In this document: positions 54,953 to 63,059 of the stretch, piece after piece
How the letters are laid out: each line of letters opens with the position of its first letter
Position numbering within the stretch: position 1 is the stretch's first letter
Notes under the pieces: model-generated
Database searches by the model: none
What the model was told of the DNA's origin: nothing
The model's input: only the letters and a program-made list of their open reading frames with translations
Assembly (NCBI RefSeq): GCF_001544755.2
Contig: NZ_FCOF02000011.1
Span: 124,001 to 188,000 of the forward strand
Direction of reading: 5' to 3'
Length of the DNA stretch: 64,000 bases
From: Caballeronia catudaia
Lineage (GTDB): Bacteria > Pseudomonadota > Gammaproteobacteria > Burkholderiales > Burkholderiaceae
Position numbers and translations under genes: made by a program

Positions 54953-55004
54953 TAGACTGGACAGTGTAGTTTAATTTCGAGATCAAAGTAAACTGACCGG
55001 TGTA
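54953..55004. promoter_or_regulatory. Twin TetR-operator dyads
   Basis: TAGACTGGACAGTGTA (54953-54968) and TAAACTGACCGGTGTA (54989-55004) are two copies of the same near-palindrome, TA-N-ACTG-NN-CNGT-G-TA, 36 bp apart. They fill the divergent promoter between the MBL-fold hydrolase and the tetR gene. The first copy is palindromic at 6 of 7 positions per arm and the second at 5 of 7. The placement predicts repression of both genes by the TetR protein. Confidence 0.65.
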
Positions 55005-55014
55005 AAATCGCCGC

Positions 55015-55650
55015 ATGAAATCGAACGACATTCCCCAGCGCCTGACCGACCGGAAGCGCGCCGCGATCGTGGACGCGGCCGTGGAGGAGTTCATCGCGGC
55101 GGGCTACGACGCGACGAGCATGGACCGCATCGCCGCGCGCGCGGGTGTGTCGAAACGCACGGTTTACAACCACTTCGAGAGCAAGGAAGCGTTGTTCGCC
55201 GCGATATTGCATCGTCTGTGGGATGCGAGCGCGACCGGCGATACAGAGTTCTATAGCGCCGATGAACCGCTGCGCGCGCAATTGCTCGCCTTGCTGACGC
55301 GCAAGTTGCGTCTCATGAATGACGATGCTTTTCTGTCGCTCGCGCGCGTGGCGATCGCGGCGGGCATTCATTCGCCTGAGCGCGCGCGCGATATGGTGGC
55401 GCGCATCGGCGAGCGCGAGGAAGACGTGACCGCGTGGATCAGGAAGGCCGCCGCCGATGGCCGTCTCGCCATCACGGACCCGGTTTTCGCCGGGCAACAG
55501 TTGCATGGCATCGTGAAGGGATTCGCCTTCTGGCCACAAGTGACGATGGGCCAGCCGCCGCTCACGAAGAACGAGCAGAAGAGAGTGGCGGAAGCGGCCG
55601 CCGACATGTTCCTCGCGCGTTATGAACGCGCTACGCCGAAACGCCTATAG
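55015..55650 (+). CDS. TetR family transcriptional regulator
   Basis: 211 residues. The N-terminal helix-turn-helix spans about 12-58 (RAAIVDAAVEEFIAAGYDAT, AARAGVSKRTVYNHFESKEA). The ligand-binding region ends in an AefR/TetR_C-like segment (FAGQQLHGIVKGFAFWPQVT). It is divergent from the MBL-fold hydrolase. Its stop codon shares the hexamer CTATAG (55645-55650) with the convergent GntR gene, whose stop lies on the other strand. Confidence 0.92.
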   Translation: MKSNDIPQRLTDRKRAAIVDAAVEEFIAAGYDATSMDRIAARAGVSKRTVYNHFESKEALFAAILHRLWDASATGDTEFYSADEPLRAQLLALLTRKLRLMNDDAFLSLARVAIAAGIHSPERARDMVARIGEREEDVTAWIRKAAADGRLAITDPVFAGQQLHGIVKGFAFWPQVTMGQPPLTKNEQKRVAEAAADMFLARYERATPKRL

Positions 55651-56376
55651 AACGGCTTCCGCCACGAGCTGCAACGCGGGCGCGAGCTTCATGCAATCTT
55701 CCGGACGTTCCAGCGCATAAGCGAGATTCTTCTGCGCGATCTGCACGTGCTCGGTGGCAAGCGCCTGCGCGCGCGTGCCTTCGCCGCGCTCCAGCGCATC
55801 GACGAGACTGTGATGCTGCTGATGCGCCATGAAAAGCCACTGCCGTCCTTCCTCGATGGCGGACTGCATCGGCAGCATCGCGCTCGCGGCGGCGAATGGC
55901 AGGCGATTGTTCATGTCGATGGCGCGCATCAGCGCCGCGTTGCCCGATCCCTCGACGATCAGCTTGTGGAAGCGGTTGTTCATGTCGGTGTAGGCGGCGT
56001 AGTCGTCGAGATCGAGCTCGGACTTCGCGAGCAGCCGGTCGCCTGCGCGCAAACATTCCGCCAGCGCATTCGATAGCTGACGCGGCACGCCATGCTCCGC
56101 GACCAGGCGTGCGGCCATGCCTTCGAGATGACCGCGAACCGCGATCGCATCGGCGATTTCGGCGGCGGTGATGCGCCGCATCACATAGCCGCCCGCCGGC
56201 GACGGTTCGACCAGACCTTCCTGTTCCAGCGTGGTGAGCGCGAGCCGCACCGGCGTGCGCGACGCCTTCAGCCGCTCGGCGAGCGCGACTTCTCCAAGAC
56301 GTTCGCCGGGCGCGAATTCGCCTTTCAGGATCAGGTCGCGCAGGTAGACCAATACGCGTTCTTGCTGGGTTTCCAT
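55645..56376 (-). CDS. GntR family regulator with FCD domain
   Basis: 243 residues from ATG 56376 (GGAGAG upstream; the longer frame to 56451 is not supported). The winged helix-turn-helix spans about 5-70 (LRDLILKGEFAPGERLGEVA, LKASRTPVRLALTTLEQEGL). The FCD all-helical domain shows the metal/ligand residues in DMNNRFHKLIVEGSGNAALM (D-x3-H type) and HQQHHSLVDALERG. FCD regulators respond to carboxylates or similar small acids. It is divergent from the Rieske operon with 329 bp between, in which an 8-bp motif repeats three times. Confidence 0.92.
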   Translation of the reverse strand: METQQERVLVYLRDLILKGEFAPGERLGEVALAERLKASRTPVRLALTTLEQEGLVEPSPAGGYVMRRITAAEIADAIAVRGHLEGMAARLVAEHGVPRQLSNALAECLRAGDRLLAKSELDLDDYAAYTDMNNRFHKLIVEGSGNAALMRAIDMNNRLPFAAASAMLPMQSAIEEGRQWLFMAHQQHHSLVDALERGEGTRAQALATEHVQIAQKNLAYALERPEDCMKLAPALQLVAEAVL

Positions 56377-56705
56377 GCTTTCTCTCCGTTCGCCGCTGTC
56401 GACGATTCTAGGCGATACCGCGCGTCTTGTGCTTGCTGTTGCGGCGGTCACTGGGAGAAATGTTTTTTCATGTATGCAATCGGCCCTGTATCGGCCTTAC
56501 CGCTCGTATAAGGGTAAGTCTTGATAAAAGGATATAATGTCAACAAAAACAATAAGATAAATGGATAGAATTAGGATCTTCGCACGAACGTGCTGCATAC
56601 ATCGTTTGTAAATTTGCACTCGAAAGCCTATTCTCCATCTCAAGACAACGCTCGACTGCATACAACGCCGAGTCGCGTGAATACATCTGAACTGGAGACA
56701 AAGCC
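56377..56705. promoter_or_regulatory. Control region between GntR regulator and Rieske operon
   Basis: This AT-rich gap of 329 bp has a perfect TATAAT at 56533-56538, a likely -10 for the Rieske operon. The octamer TGTATGCA or its reverse complement TGCATACA occurs three times: 56471-56478, 56594-56601 and 56657-56664. It resembles half to whole operators of FCD-type GntR proteins (T-TGTAT-x-CA-A). CTTACC / GGTAAG around 56497-56518 forms an additional dyad. The ribosome-binding site GGAG of the oxygenase gene lies at the end of the gap. Confidence 0.55.
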
Positions 56706-58022
56706 ATGATGAGTTCGCAGCAAAACGAGACGATCACCCGTGTCAGCAAGGGCACGCCCGCAGGTCAGTTGCTTCGCCGGTACTGGCAACCGGTCGCGCT
56801 AGTGGACGAGCTGCCCGCCGAACGTCCGGTGAAGGCCGTGCGCCTGATGGGTCAGGATTTCGTCGTATTCAAGGACGAAGCGGGTCGTTACGGCATGCTC
56901 GATCGCGATTGCCCGCATCGCGGCGCCGATCTCGCGGCGGGACGTCTCGAAGGCGGCGGACTGCGCTGCGCATTCCACGGCTGGCTCTTCGACGCCAGCG
57001 GGCGCTGCCTCTCGACGCCGGGCGAACCCGTCGGCAGCACGTTGTGCAACAAGGTGCGTCAGTCGGCGTATCCGGTCGTCGAGAAGAGCGGCATTCTGTT
57101 CGGCTATATCGGCAAGGATGCGCCGCCCGCGTTTCCGAACTTCGATTGTTTCGCCGCGCCCGATGCGTACACCTTCGCGTTCAAGGGCCTCTTCGAATGC
57201 AACTGGCTGCAAGCGCTCGAAGTGGGCATCGATCCGGCGCATGCGTCGTTTCTGCATCGCTTCTTCGAGGACGAGGACGTGAGCGAAAGTTATGGCAAGC
57301 AGTTCCGCGGCGCGTCGGCGGATTCGAACATGCCGATCACGAAGGTGCTGCGCGAGTTCGAATCGCCGGAGATTCTCGTCAGCGCGGCGGACTACGGCCT
57401 GCGTCTCATTGCGAAGCGCGTGCTCGACGATGCGAACACGCACGTGCGCGTGACCAATGTCGTGTTCCCGCAAGCCTTCGTGATTCCGATGAGCTCGGAG
57501 ATGACGATCACGCAATGGCACGTGCCCGTCGACGATGAAAACTGCTACTGGTATGCGGTTTTCACGAGCTTCGGCGCGCCCACCGACAAGGCGCAGATGC
57601 GCGAGCAGCGGCTCGAACTGTACGAACTGCCCGATTACACGTCGCGCAAGAACAAGCGCAACAACTACGGCTTCGATCCGCGCGAGCAGTCGAGCGAGAC
57701 CTACACGGGCATGGGCTTCGACATCAACGTGCACGATCAATGGGCCGTCGAATCGCAAGGCGCGATTCAGGACCGAACGCGCGAGCATCTCGGCACGACG
57801 GACAAGGGAATCATCGCGTATCGCCGCTTGCTCGTCGAGGCAATCGAGAAGACGCAGGCGGGCGAAAAGACGCTGATGCTGATCGACGAAGAAGAAGCCG
57901 CGCATCTGACAGGACCGGCGTCGATCGACGGTATCGGACCCGCGGACCGTTGGGACGAGTACTGGAAAGAATCGGACGTGAAGCGCCGCGTGAATGCGCC
58001 GTGGCCCGCGCCGAAGGCCTGA
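56706..58022 (+). CDS. Rieske non-heme iron oxygenase, alpha subunit (phthalate-type)
   Basis: 438 residues. The Rieske cluster ligands are Cys69-x-His71 (DCPHRGADL) and Cys88-x2-His91 (CAFHGWLFD). The catalytic iron site has the bridge/ligand motif Asp176-x2-His179-x4-His184 (GIDPAHASFLH). There is no beta-subunit gene, so it should be an alpha3 enzyme of the phthalate/vanillate-demethylase class, which hydroxylates or demethylates aromatic and N-alkyl substrates. Electrons would come from the ferredoxin and reductase encoded downstream. GGAG lies eight bases before the ATG. The substrate is unknown; context indicates an amine made into a gamma-glutamyl amide. Confidence 0.92.
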   Translation: MMSSQQNETITRVSKGTPAGQLLRRYWQPVALVDELPAERPVKAVRLMGQDFVVFKDEAGRYGMLDRDCPHRGADLAAGRLEGGGLRCAFHGWLFDASGRCLSTPGEPVGSTLCNKVRQSAYPVVEKSGILFGYIGKDAPPAFPNFDCFAAPDAYTFAFKGLFECNWLQALEVGIDPAHASFLHRFFEDEDVSESYGKQFRGASADSNMPITKVLREFESPEILVSAADYGLRLIAKRVLDDANTHVRVTNVVFPQAFVIPMSSEMTITQWHVPVDDENCYWYAVFTSFGAPTDKAQMREQRLELYELPDYTSRKNKRNNYGFDPREQSSETYTGMGFDINVHDQWAVESQGAIQDRTREHLGTTDKGIIAYRRLLVEAIEKTQAGEKTLMLIDEEEAAHLTGPASIDGIGPADRWDEYWKESDVKRRVNAPWPAPKA

Positions 58023-58077
58023 ACGAACCGACCCGCAACCTGAACGGAGCGCGCGGCGCATCACGTCGCCGCGCGGA

Positions 58078-59520
58078 ATGGATATGTCTTTCGTAGAGAC
58101 TCATGGTTTGTGGACGGACGCCCAGCACGCCGCGTATGCCGGGCTCGTCGAGCGTCTGAAGAAAAGCGATGTGAAGGTGGTGCGCTTCTCCTTTCCCGAT
58201 CAGCACGGCTTGCTGCGCGGCAAGACGCTCGTCGTCGACGAAGCGATCAAGGCGATGAAAAGCGGCGTCACGCTGACGACGACGCTGTTCGCCAAGGACA
58301 CCTCGCATCGCACGGTGTTTCCGGTGTTCACGACGGGCGGCGGCTTCGGCATGCCCGAGATGCAGGGTGCATGCGACACGCTGATGGTCGCCGACCCCGA
58401 AACGTTTCGCGTGTTGCCGTGGGCGCCGCATACGGGATGGGTGCTGTGCGATGTGCATTTCGCCAACGGCCTGCCGGTGCCGTTCAGCACGCGGCATTTG
58501 TTTCGCCGCGCGCTCGATCAACTTTCGAATCACGGTTATGACTTCGTGTCGGGCCTCGAAGTGGAGTTTCATGTCTTCAAGGTCACCGATCCGCATATGA
58601 AACCCGAGCATTCGGGCCAGCCTGGCCTGCCGCCCGATATCGAATTGCTATCGCACGGTTATCAATATCTGACGGAGTTGCGCTATGACGCCGTCGATGA
58701 CGTGATGGAACTGCTCCGGCGCAATATGGAAGGACTCAACCTGGATGTCCGTTCGCTGGAAGTCGAGTACGGCCCGAGCCAGTTCGAGTTCACGTTCGCG
58801 CCGACGAAGGGCATCAAGAGCGCCGACGACATGGTGCTCTTTCGCAGCGCGGTCAAGCAGATCTGCCAGCGCAACGGCTATCACGCGACGTTCATGTGCC
58901 GCCCGCGCATTCCGAATGTCGTGTCGAGCGGATGGCACCTGCATCAGTCGCTCGTGCACGCGAGCGACGGTACGAACGCATTCATGCCCGACGATGATTC
59001 GCAACCGCTTTCGATGACCGGGCAGCGCTATCTCGCGGGCCTGCTCGCGCATGCGCAAGGTGCGACGTCGTTATCGACGCCGACCATCAACGGTTATCGG
59101 CGCTATCGCCCTTATTCGAACGCGCCCGATCGCGCGATCTGGGGACGCGATAACCGCGGCGTGATGCTGCGCGTGCTCGGCGGCGCGAACGATCCGGCGA
59201 GCCGTATCGAGAACCGCGTCGGCGAGCCGACTGCAAACCCGTATCTGTATTTCGGCTCGCAAGTCATCTCCGGTCTCGACGGCATTCGACGCAAGCTCGA
59301 ATTGCCGCCGTCCGCCGATACACCCTATGAAACGCAAGCCGAACCCTTGCCGCGCACATTGAACGATGCACTCGATGCCTTGAGCGCCGACGAATGCCTG
59401 CGCGAAGGCTTCGGCAGCGCGTTCGTCGATTACTTCTGCAAGCTGAAGCAGGCGGAGATCGATCGCTTCAATCTCGAAGTCACCGAGTGGGAACACCGCG
59501 AATATTTCGACGCGTTCTGA
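58078..59520 (+). CDS. Glutamine-synthetase-like gamma-glutamylamide ligase
   Basis: 480 residues from ATG 58078 (ATG 58084 is also possible). The GS fold is clear: beta-grasp with VVRFSFPDQHGLLRGKTLVV, the metal glutamate region FVSGLEVEFHVFKV, EVEYGPSQFEFTFAPTKG, SGWHLHQSLV (the NGSGMHxH-equivalent), and TINGYRRYRPYSNAPDRAIW with ENRVGEPTANPYLY. The AxxxYRRFxP-type and ENR motifs are kept, so ATP-dependent gamma-glutamyl transfer is likely. The divergence from GlnA and the operon place it with PuuA/IpuC/AtdA1-type enzymes that make gamma-glutamyl amides of amines. The oxygenase gene ends 55 bp upstream. Confidence 0.9.
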   Translation: MDMSFVETHGLWTDAQHAAYAGLVERLKKSDVKVVRFSFPDQHGLLRGKTLVVDEAIKAMKSGVTLTTTLFAKDTSHRTVFPVFTTGGGFGMPEMQGACDTLMVADPETFRVLPWAPHTGWVLCDVHFANGLPVPFSTRHLFRRALDQLSNHGYDFVSGLEVEFHVFKVTDPHMKPEHSGQPGLPPDIELLSHGYQYLTELRYDAVDDVMELLRRNMEGLNLDVRSLEVEYGPSQFEFTFAPTKGIKSADDMVLFRSAVKQICQRNGYHATFMCRPRIPNVVSSGWHLHQSLVHASDGTNAFMPDDDSQPLSMTGQRYLAGLLAHAQGATSLSTPTINGYRRYRPYSNAPDRAIWGRDNRGVMLRVLGGANDPASRIENRVGEPTANPYLYFGSQVISGLDGIRRKLELPPSADTPYETQAEPLPRTLNDALDALSADECLREGFGSAFVDYFCKLKQAEIDRFNLEVTEWEHREYFDAF

Positions 59521-59546
59521 CGGCGCGCTCACAAAGGAGAAACGAT

Positions 59547-59870
59547 ATGCCTAAGGTTACCTATATCCTGCGCGACGGCGAGCGGCGCGACATCGACGTG
59601 CCCGACGGCACGAGCGTGATGGAAGCCGCGATTCACAACAACGTGCGCGGCATCGATGCCGAATGCGGCGGCTGTCTTTCGTGCGCGACGTGTCATGTTT
59701 ATATTGATGCATCATCGACGGCAGATTTGCCATCGCCCGATGACTCGGAACTCGAATTGCTCGGTGGCGTTGCAGCGGAGCGGCGTCCTGAAAGCCGTCT
59801 TAGTTGCCAACTCGTGATGAGCGCCGCGTTGAGCGGTCTCGTCGTGCAGATTCCGCAAAGACAAGGGTGA
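59547..59870 (+). CDS. 2Fe-2S ferredoxin, adrenodoxin/putidaredoxin type
   Basis: 107 residues from ATG 59547, with AAAGGAG upstream. The cluster loop is CGGCLSCATCHVY (the C-x5-C-x2-C set) with the fourth cysteine in RLSCQLVM, the arrangement of vertebrate-type ferredoxins. It should carry single electrons from the reductase encoded 4 bp downstream to the Rieske oxygenase. It is part of the same tight operon as the glutamine-synthetase-like gene. Confidence 0.93.
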   Translation: MPKVTYILRDGERRDIDVPDGTSVMEAAIHNNVRGIDAECGGCLSCATCHVYIDASSTADLPSPDDSELELLGGVAAERRPESRLSCQLVMSAALSGLVVQIPQRQG

Positions 59871-59874
59871 AACC

Positions 59875-61098
59875 ATGAATCGCTCGCTCGTGATCGTCGG
59901 CGCATCGTACGCGGGTGTCCAGCTCGCGGCGGCCGCGCGCGAATCCGGCTTCGACGGACGCATCGTGCTCATCGGCGATGAACCCGACGCGCCTTATCAG
60001 CGCCCGCCCTTGTCGAAGGGCTTTCTCACCGGCAGCTTGAATGAAGCGCGCTTGCCCTTGCGCTCGCAAGCCTTCTTCGACGAAGAGAAGATCGAATGGA
60101 TGCCGTCGATGCGCGCAACGCATATCGATCGCGCGCGCCGTGAAGTCGAGCTGCAAAACGGCGCGCGCATCGCGTATGACCATCTCGCGCTGACGACGGG
60201 CGCGCGCGTGCGCAAGCTCGATTGTCCCGGCGCGACGCTCGATGCCGTGCATTATCTGCGCGATCTGCGCGATGCGCGCCGTCTCGCGCAAAGCGCATGC
60301 GCGGCGCGGCGTGCGGTGGTGATCGGTGGCGGCTATATCGGTCTCGAAGCGGCGGCTTCGCTGCGTCAGAAGGGCATCGACGTGACCGTCGTCGAAACGG
60401 AGCCGCGCTTGCTCGCGCGGGTCGCGTCGCCGTGGATGTCGGCATACATGCAGCGCGCGCATGCGGAGAACGGCGTCGCGTTCGCGTTCGGGCGCAAGGT
60501 CGTCGCGCTGCGGCCGCTTCTCGATGCGGTGACCGTCGTGCTCGATGACGATACGCACTTGCCCTGCGATCTCGTCGTGGTCGGCATCGGCGTGATACCG
60601 AATACGGAGCTCGCGGCGGAATGCGGCTTGGCGGTGGCGGGCGGCATCGTCGTCGATGAACATGCGCGCACGAGCGATCCGGCTATCGTTGCCGCGGGCG
60701 ATTGCGCCGCGTTCGTGCCGCATTGGTCCGTGGACGCGCGCGCGTGCCGCGTGGAGTCGGTGCAGAATGCAAACGATATGGCGAAGATCGCGGCGCTCGC
60801 GATTGCGGGACGGCCGCAGCCGTATCGCGCGGTGCCGTGGTTCTGGTCCGATCAGTTCGATCTCAAGCTGCAGATGGCGGGCGTCAACACGGGCTTTACG
60901 CATCATGCGCTGCGCGGCAGCGTCGAAGAGAAGAAGTTCTCGGTCTTCTACTTTCGCGACGACGCATTGATCGCGGTGGACAGCATCAATCGCCCGCAGG
61001 AACACATGCTCGCGCGCAAGCTGCTCGCGAACGGCGCGCGTGTGGCTCCCCATGAAGCGGAAGATGCGGCGTTCGATCTGAAAGGAGTCATGCAATGA
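59875..61098 (+). CDS. FAD-dependent ferredoxin reductase
   Basis: 407 residues of the putidaredoxin/rhodocoxin reductase type. The FAD fold begins with SLVIVGASYAGVQLAAAARE, the NADH fold with AVVIGGGYIGLEAAASLRQK (~residues 143-162), and the FAD C-terminal motif is VAAGDCAAFVPHWS. The reductase-specific YQRPPLSKGFLTG follows the first fold. It passes electrons from NAD(P)H to the 2Fe-2S ferredoxin encoded just upstream. Its stop overlaps the next gene by 4 bp. Confidence 0.93.
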   Translation: MNRSLVIVGASYAGVQLAAAARESGFDGRIVLIGDEPDAPYQRPPLSKGFLTGSLNEARLPLRSQAFFDEEKIEWMPSMRATHIDRARREVELQNGARIAYDHLALTTGARVRKLDCPGATLDAVHYLRDLRDARRLAQSACAARRAVVIGGGYIGLEAAASLRQKGIDVTVVETEPRLLARVASPWMSAYMQRAHAENGVAFAFGRKVVALRPLLDAVTVVLDDDTHLPCDLVVVGIGVIPNTELAAECGLAVAGGIVVDEHARTSDPAIVAAGDCAAFVPHWSVDARACRVESVQNANDMAKIAALAIAGRPQPYRAVPWFWSDQFDLKLQMAGVNTGFTHHALRGSVEEKKFSVFYFRDDALIAVDSINRPQEHMLARKLLANGARVAPHEAEDAAFDLKGVMQ

Positions 61099-61844
61099 AG
61101 CCGTTGGTAGGGGTTGTGTGCGACCGCTTTTTTGTCGGCGAGCACGACTTGCATAGTGCGAAGCAAAGTTATGTCCGCGCGTTGATGACGTGCGCGCAGG
61201 TCAGTCCCGTGCTGATTCCCGCATCGCGTGATGTCGAGTCGGTCGTCGATTATCTCGATGGCGTGAACGGCCTGCTATTTCCGGGCGGCGCGTCGAATGT
61301 CGAATCGCGGTTATACGGCGGCGTGCCCGACGCGGACATGCTCGTCGATCCAGACCGCGATCACGTCGCGCTTGAACTGATGCGCGGCGCGGCGGAACGT
61401 GGCATGCCGTTTCTCGGCATTTGCCGCGGCTTTCAGGAGATGAACGTCGCGTTCGGCGGCACCTTGCACCCGGACATTCATGCGTCGGGACATTCGGAAG
61501 ATCATCTGGAGAACCTGAACGAAGACCCGCTCACGCGCTATCGCTATCGGCATGAAATCGAACTCGTCGATGACGGCGCGTTATCAATGCTCGCAGGCGG
61601 CGCACGGCGTGTGCAGGTGAATTCGCTGCATCGTCAGGGCGTGGCGCAGCTTGCACCGCCTCTCGCTGTCGAGGCTCGCGCGCCGGACGGGTTGATCGAA
61701 GCGATTCGTCTAGACGGCCACGCGTTCGCGCTCGGCGTGCAATGGCATCCCGAAGCGATGGTCGCGGGCGATGCGCTTTCGCGTGCGCTGTTCGAATCGT
61801 TCGGCGCGAGTTGCAGGCGCTACGCCACGCGAGAGGGAGTCTGA
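61095..61844 (+). CDS. Gamma-glutamyl-GABA-hydrolase-like (PuuD family) enzyme
   Basis: 249 residues, class I glutamine amidotransferase fold of peptidase family C26. The catalytic triad is visible: Cys110 (FLGICRGFQEMNVAFGG), and His218 and Glu220 (GVQWHPEA). PuuD cleaves the gamma-glutamyl bond of gamma-glutamyl-aminobutyrate; related enzymes in aniline operons (AtdA2/TdnT) act on gamma-glutamyl amides. In this operon it would remove the glutamyl group after oxidation, or hydrolyse excess gamma-glutamyl amide. It starts in a 4-bp overlap with the reductase gene. Confidence 0.92.
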   Translation: MKPLVGVVCDRFFVGEHDLHSAKQSYVRALMTCAQVSPVLIPASRDVESVVDYLDGVNGLLFPGGASNVESRLYGGVPDADMLVDPDRDHVALELMRGAAERGMPFLGICRGFQEMNVAFGGTLHPDIHASGHSEDHLENLNEDPLTRYRYRHEIELVDDGALSMLAGGARRVQVNSLHRQGVAQLAPPLAVEARAPDGLIEAIRLDGHAFALGVQWHPEAMVAGDALSRALFESFGASCRRYATREGV

Positions 61845-61848
61845 TGCC

Positions 61849-62823
61849 ATGTCGGCCGATCGCATCGATCTCAACTTGCTGCGAGTCTTCGACGCAATCT
61901 TCGAAGATCGCAATCTCGCGCTCGCGGGCAAGCGCCTGAATCTCAGTCAATCGGCGATCAGTCACGCGCTCGGACGCATGCGCGACGTACTCGGCGACGA
62001 TCTCTTCGTGCGCACCGGCCGCGGCATGGAGCCCACCGTGCGCGCGCTCGCGATGGCGGCGCAGGTGCGCGGCGCGCTCGCGCAGATCAAGGCGGCGCTC
62101 GGCGTCGACAAGTTCGATCCGTCCGTCGCGCAACGCACGTTCGTGCTGGCCGCCAACGACTACATCACGGCGCTCTTGCTCGGGCGGCTCAGCCAGCGCT
62201 TGCGCGCTGAAGCACCGCTCGTGGATATCGTCGTCAGGCCGTCCACGCGGCTCGATCTCGCGGGCCAGATCGACGTGGGGCGCATCGATGTGGCGATCGG
62301 CATTTTCGCCGACATGCCGCGACGTTTCCGCTCGATCGATGTCTGGGAACAGACCGACGTGCTGCTGCTCAATCGCGAGCATCCCGCCGCGGACCGGCCG
62401 ATCACACACGATGATCTGCTGACGTATCCGCTCGTCGCGGTTTCGCAGGGCGGCGAGGAAGAGGGCGCGGTGAGCGGCTTCATCGTCGAGCGGGGACTTG
62501 CGCGGCAGTCGGAAATGTTCGACCGCGAAGCGCTCAATCGTGGCTTCGCCGATTATGCGGACGTGCCGCGCGTGCGCATGGCCGTCGCGCATTCGCTCGC
62601 GATTCCCGCGCTGCTGCGTCATAGCGACATGCTCGCGCTGGTGCCGTCGTCGCTTGGCCGCGAACTCGCGCGCAATGGCGAGTTGAACATGCGTGCGACG
62701 CCTTACGCGTGTCCCGATGCGACCGTGCGCGCCGTCTGGCACGAACGCAACGATGCCGATCCCGGGCTGCAATGGCTCAGGCAGCAACTCATTGACGTAT
62801 CGCGGCAAGTGCGATGCCGCTGA
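61849..62823 (+). CDS. LysR family transcriptional regulator
   Basis: 324 residues from ATG 61849. The N-terminal helix-turn-helix spans about 4-62 (IDLNLLRVFDAIFEDRNLAL, LNLSQSAISHALGRMRDVLG). The substrate-binding domain begins near QRTFVLAANDYITALLLGRL, similar to the NodD/NahR/LinR branch. It lies four bases after the hydrolase gene in the same direction, unusual for LysR genes, which are mostly divergent, so it may be co-transcribed and autoregulate the operon. The GntR regulator would be a second control layer. Confidence 0.92.
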   Translation: MSADRIDLNLLRVFDAIFEDRNLALAGKRLNLSQSAISHALGRMRDVLGDDLFVRTGRGMEPTVRALAMAAQVRGALAQIKAALGVDKFDPSVAQRTFVLAANDYITALLLGRLSQRLRAEAPLVDIVVRPSTRLDLAGQIDVGRIDVAIGIFADMPRRFRSIDVWEQTDVLLLNREHPAADRPITHDDLLTYPLVAVSQGGEEEGAVSGFIVERGLARQSEMFDREALNRGFADYADVPRVRMAVAHSLAIPALLRHSDMLALVPSSLGRELARNGELNMRATPYACPDATVRAVWHERNDADPGLQWLRQQLIDVSRQVRCR

Positions 62824-62860
62824 TGCGCGGCCTTCAACAGCGTCATGCAAAGGATTCACT

Positions 62861-62924
62861 GCGTTCGCGCCCCTGAGCGCGAACGCGTGAACGTCGTCGA
62901 AAGTCCCTGAAACAAGGGCTTTTT
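62861..62924 (+). terminator. Terminator after the Rieske operon
   Basis: Two hairpins follow the lysR stop. GCGTTCGCGC (62861-62870) pairs perfectly with GCGCGAACGC (62877-62886). AAAGTCCCT (62900-62908) pairs with AGGGCTTT (62915-62922, one bulged T) and is followed by T residues to 62924, a good intrinsic terminator. The remaining gap to 63060 shows only a GAGAGGAT ribosome-binding region before the transporter. Confidence 0.68.
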
Positions 62925-63059
62925 CATTCGAAAAGGTGACATCGCGAACGGCGTCGCAAGGCGCTCGCTCGCGCTGGATGCTGCTCGTTCGTAACTTGCC
63001 GGGTTGTTTGCCCGGATATGCGCTCTTAATCTGGGCGCCCGTCGATAAGAGAGGATGTC

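Noticed and set aside
45058..56518. Shared CTTACC/GGTAAG dyads at 45058 and 56497 as a dispersed repeat
   Set aside because: The arms are in opposite order and only six bases long; chance similarity is likely.
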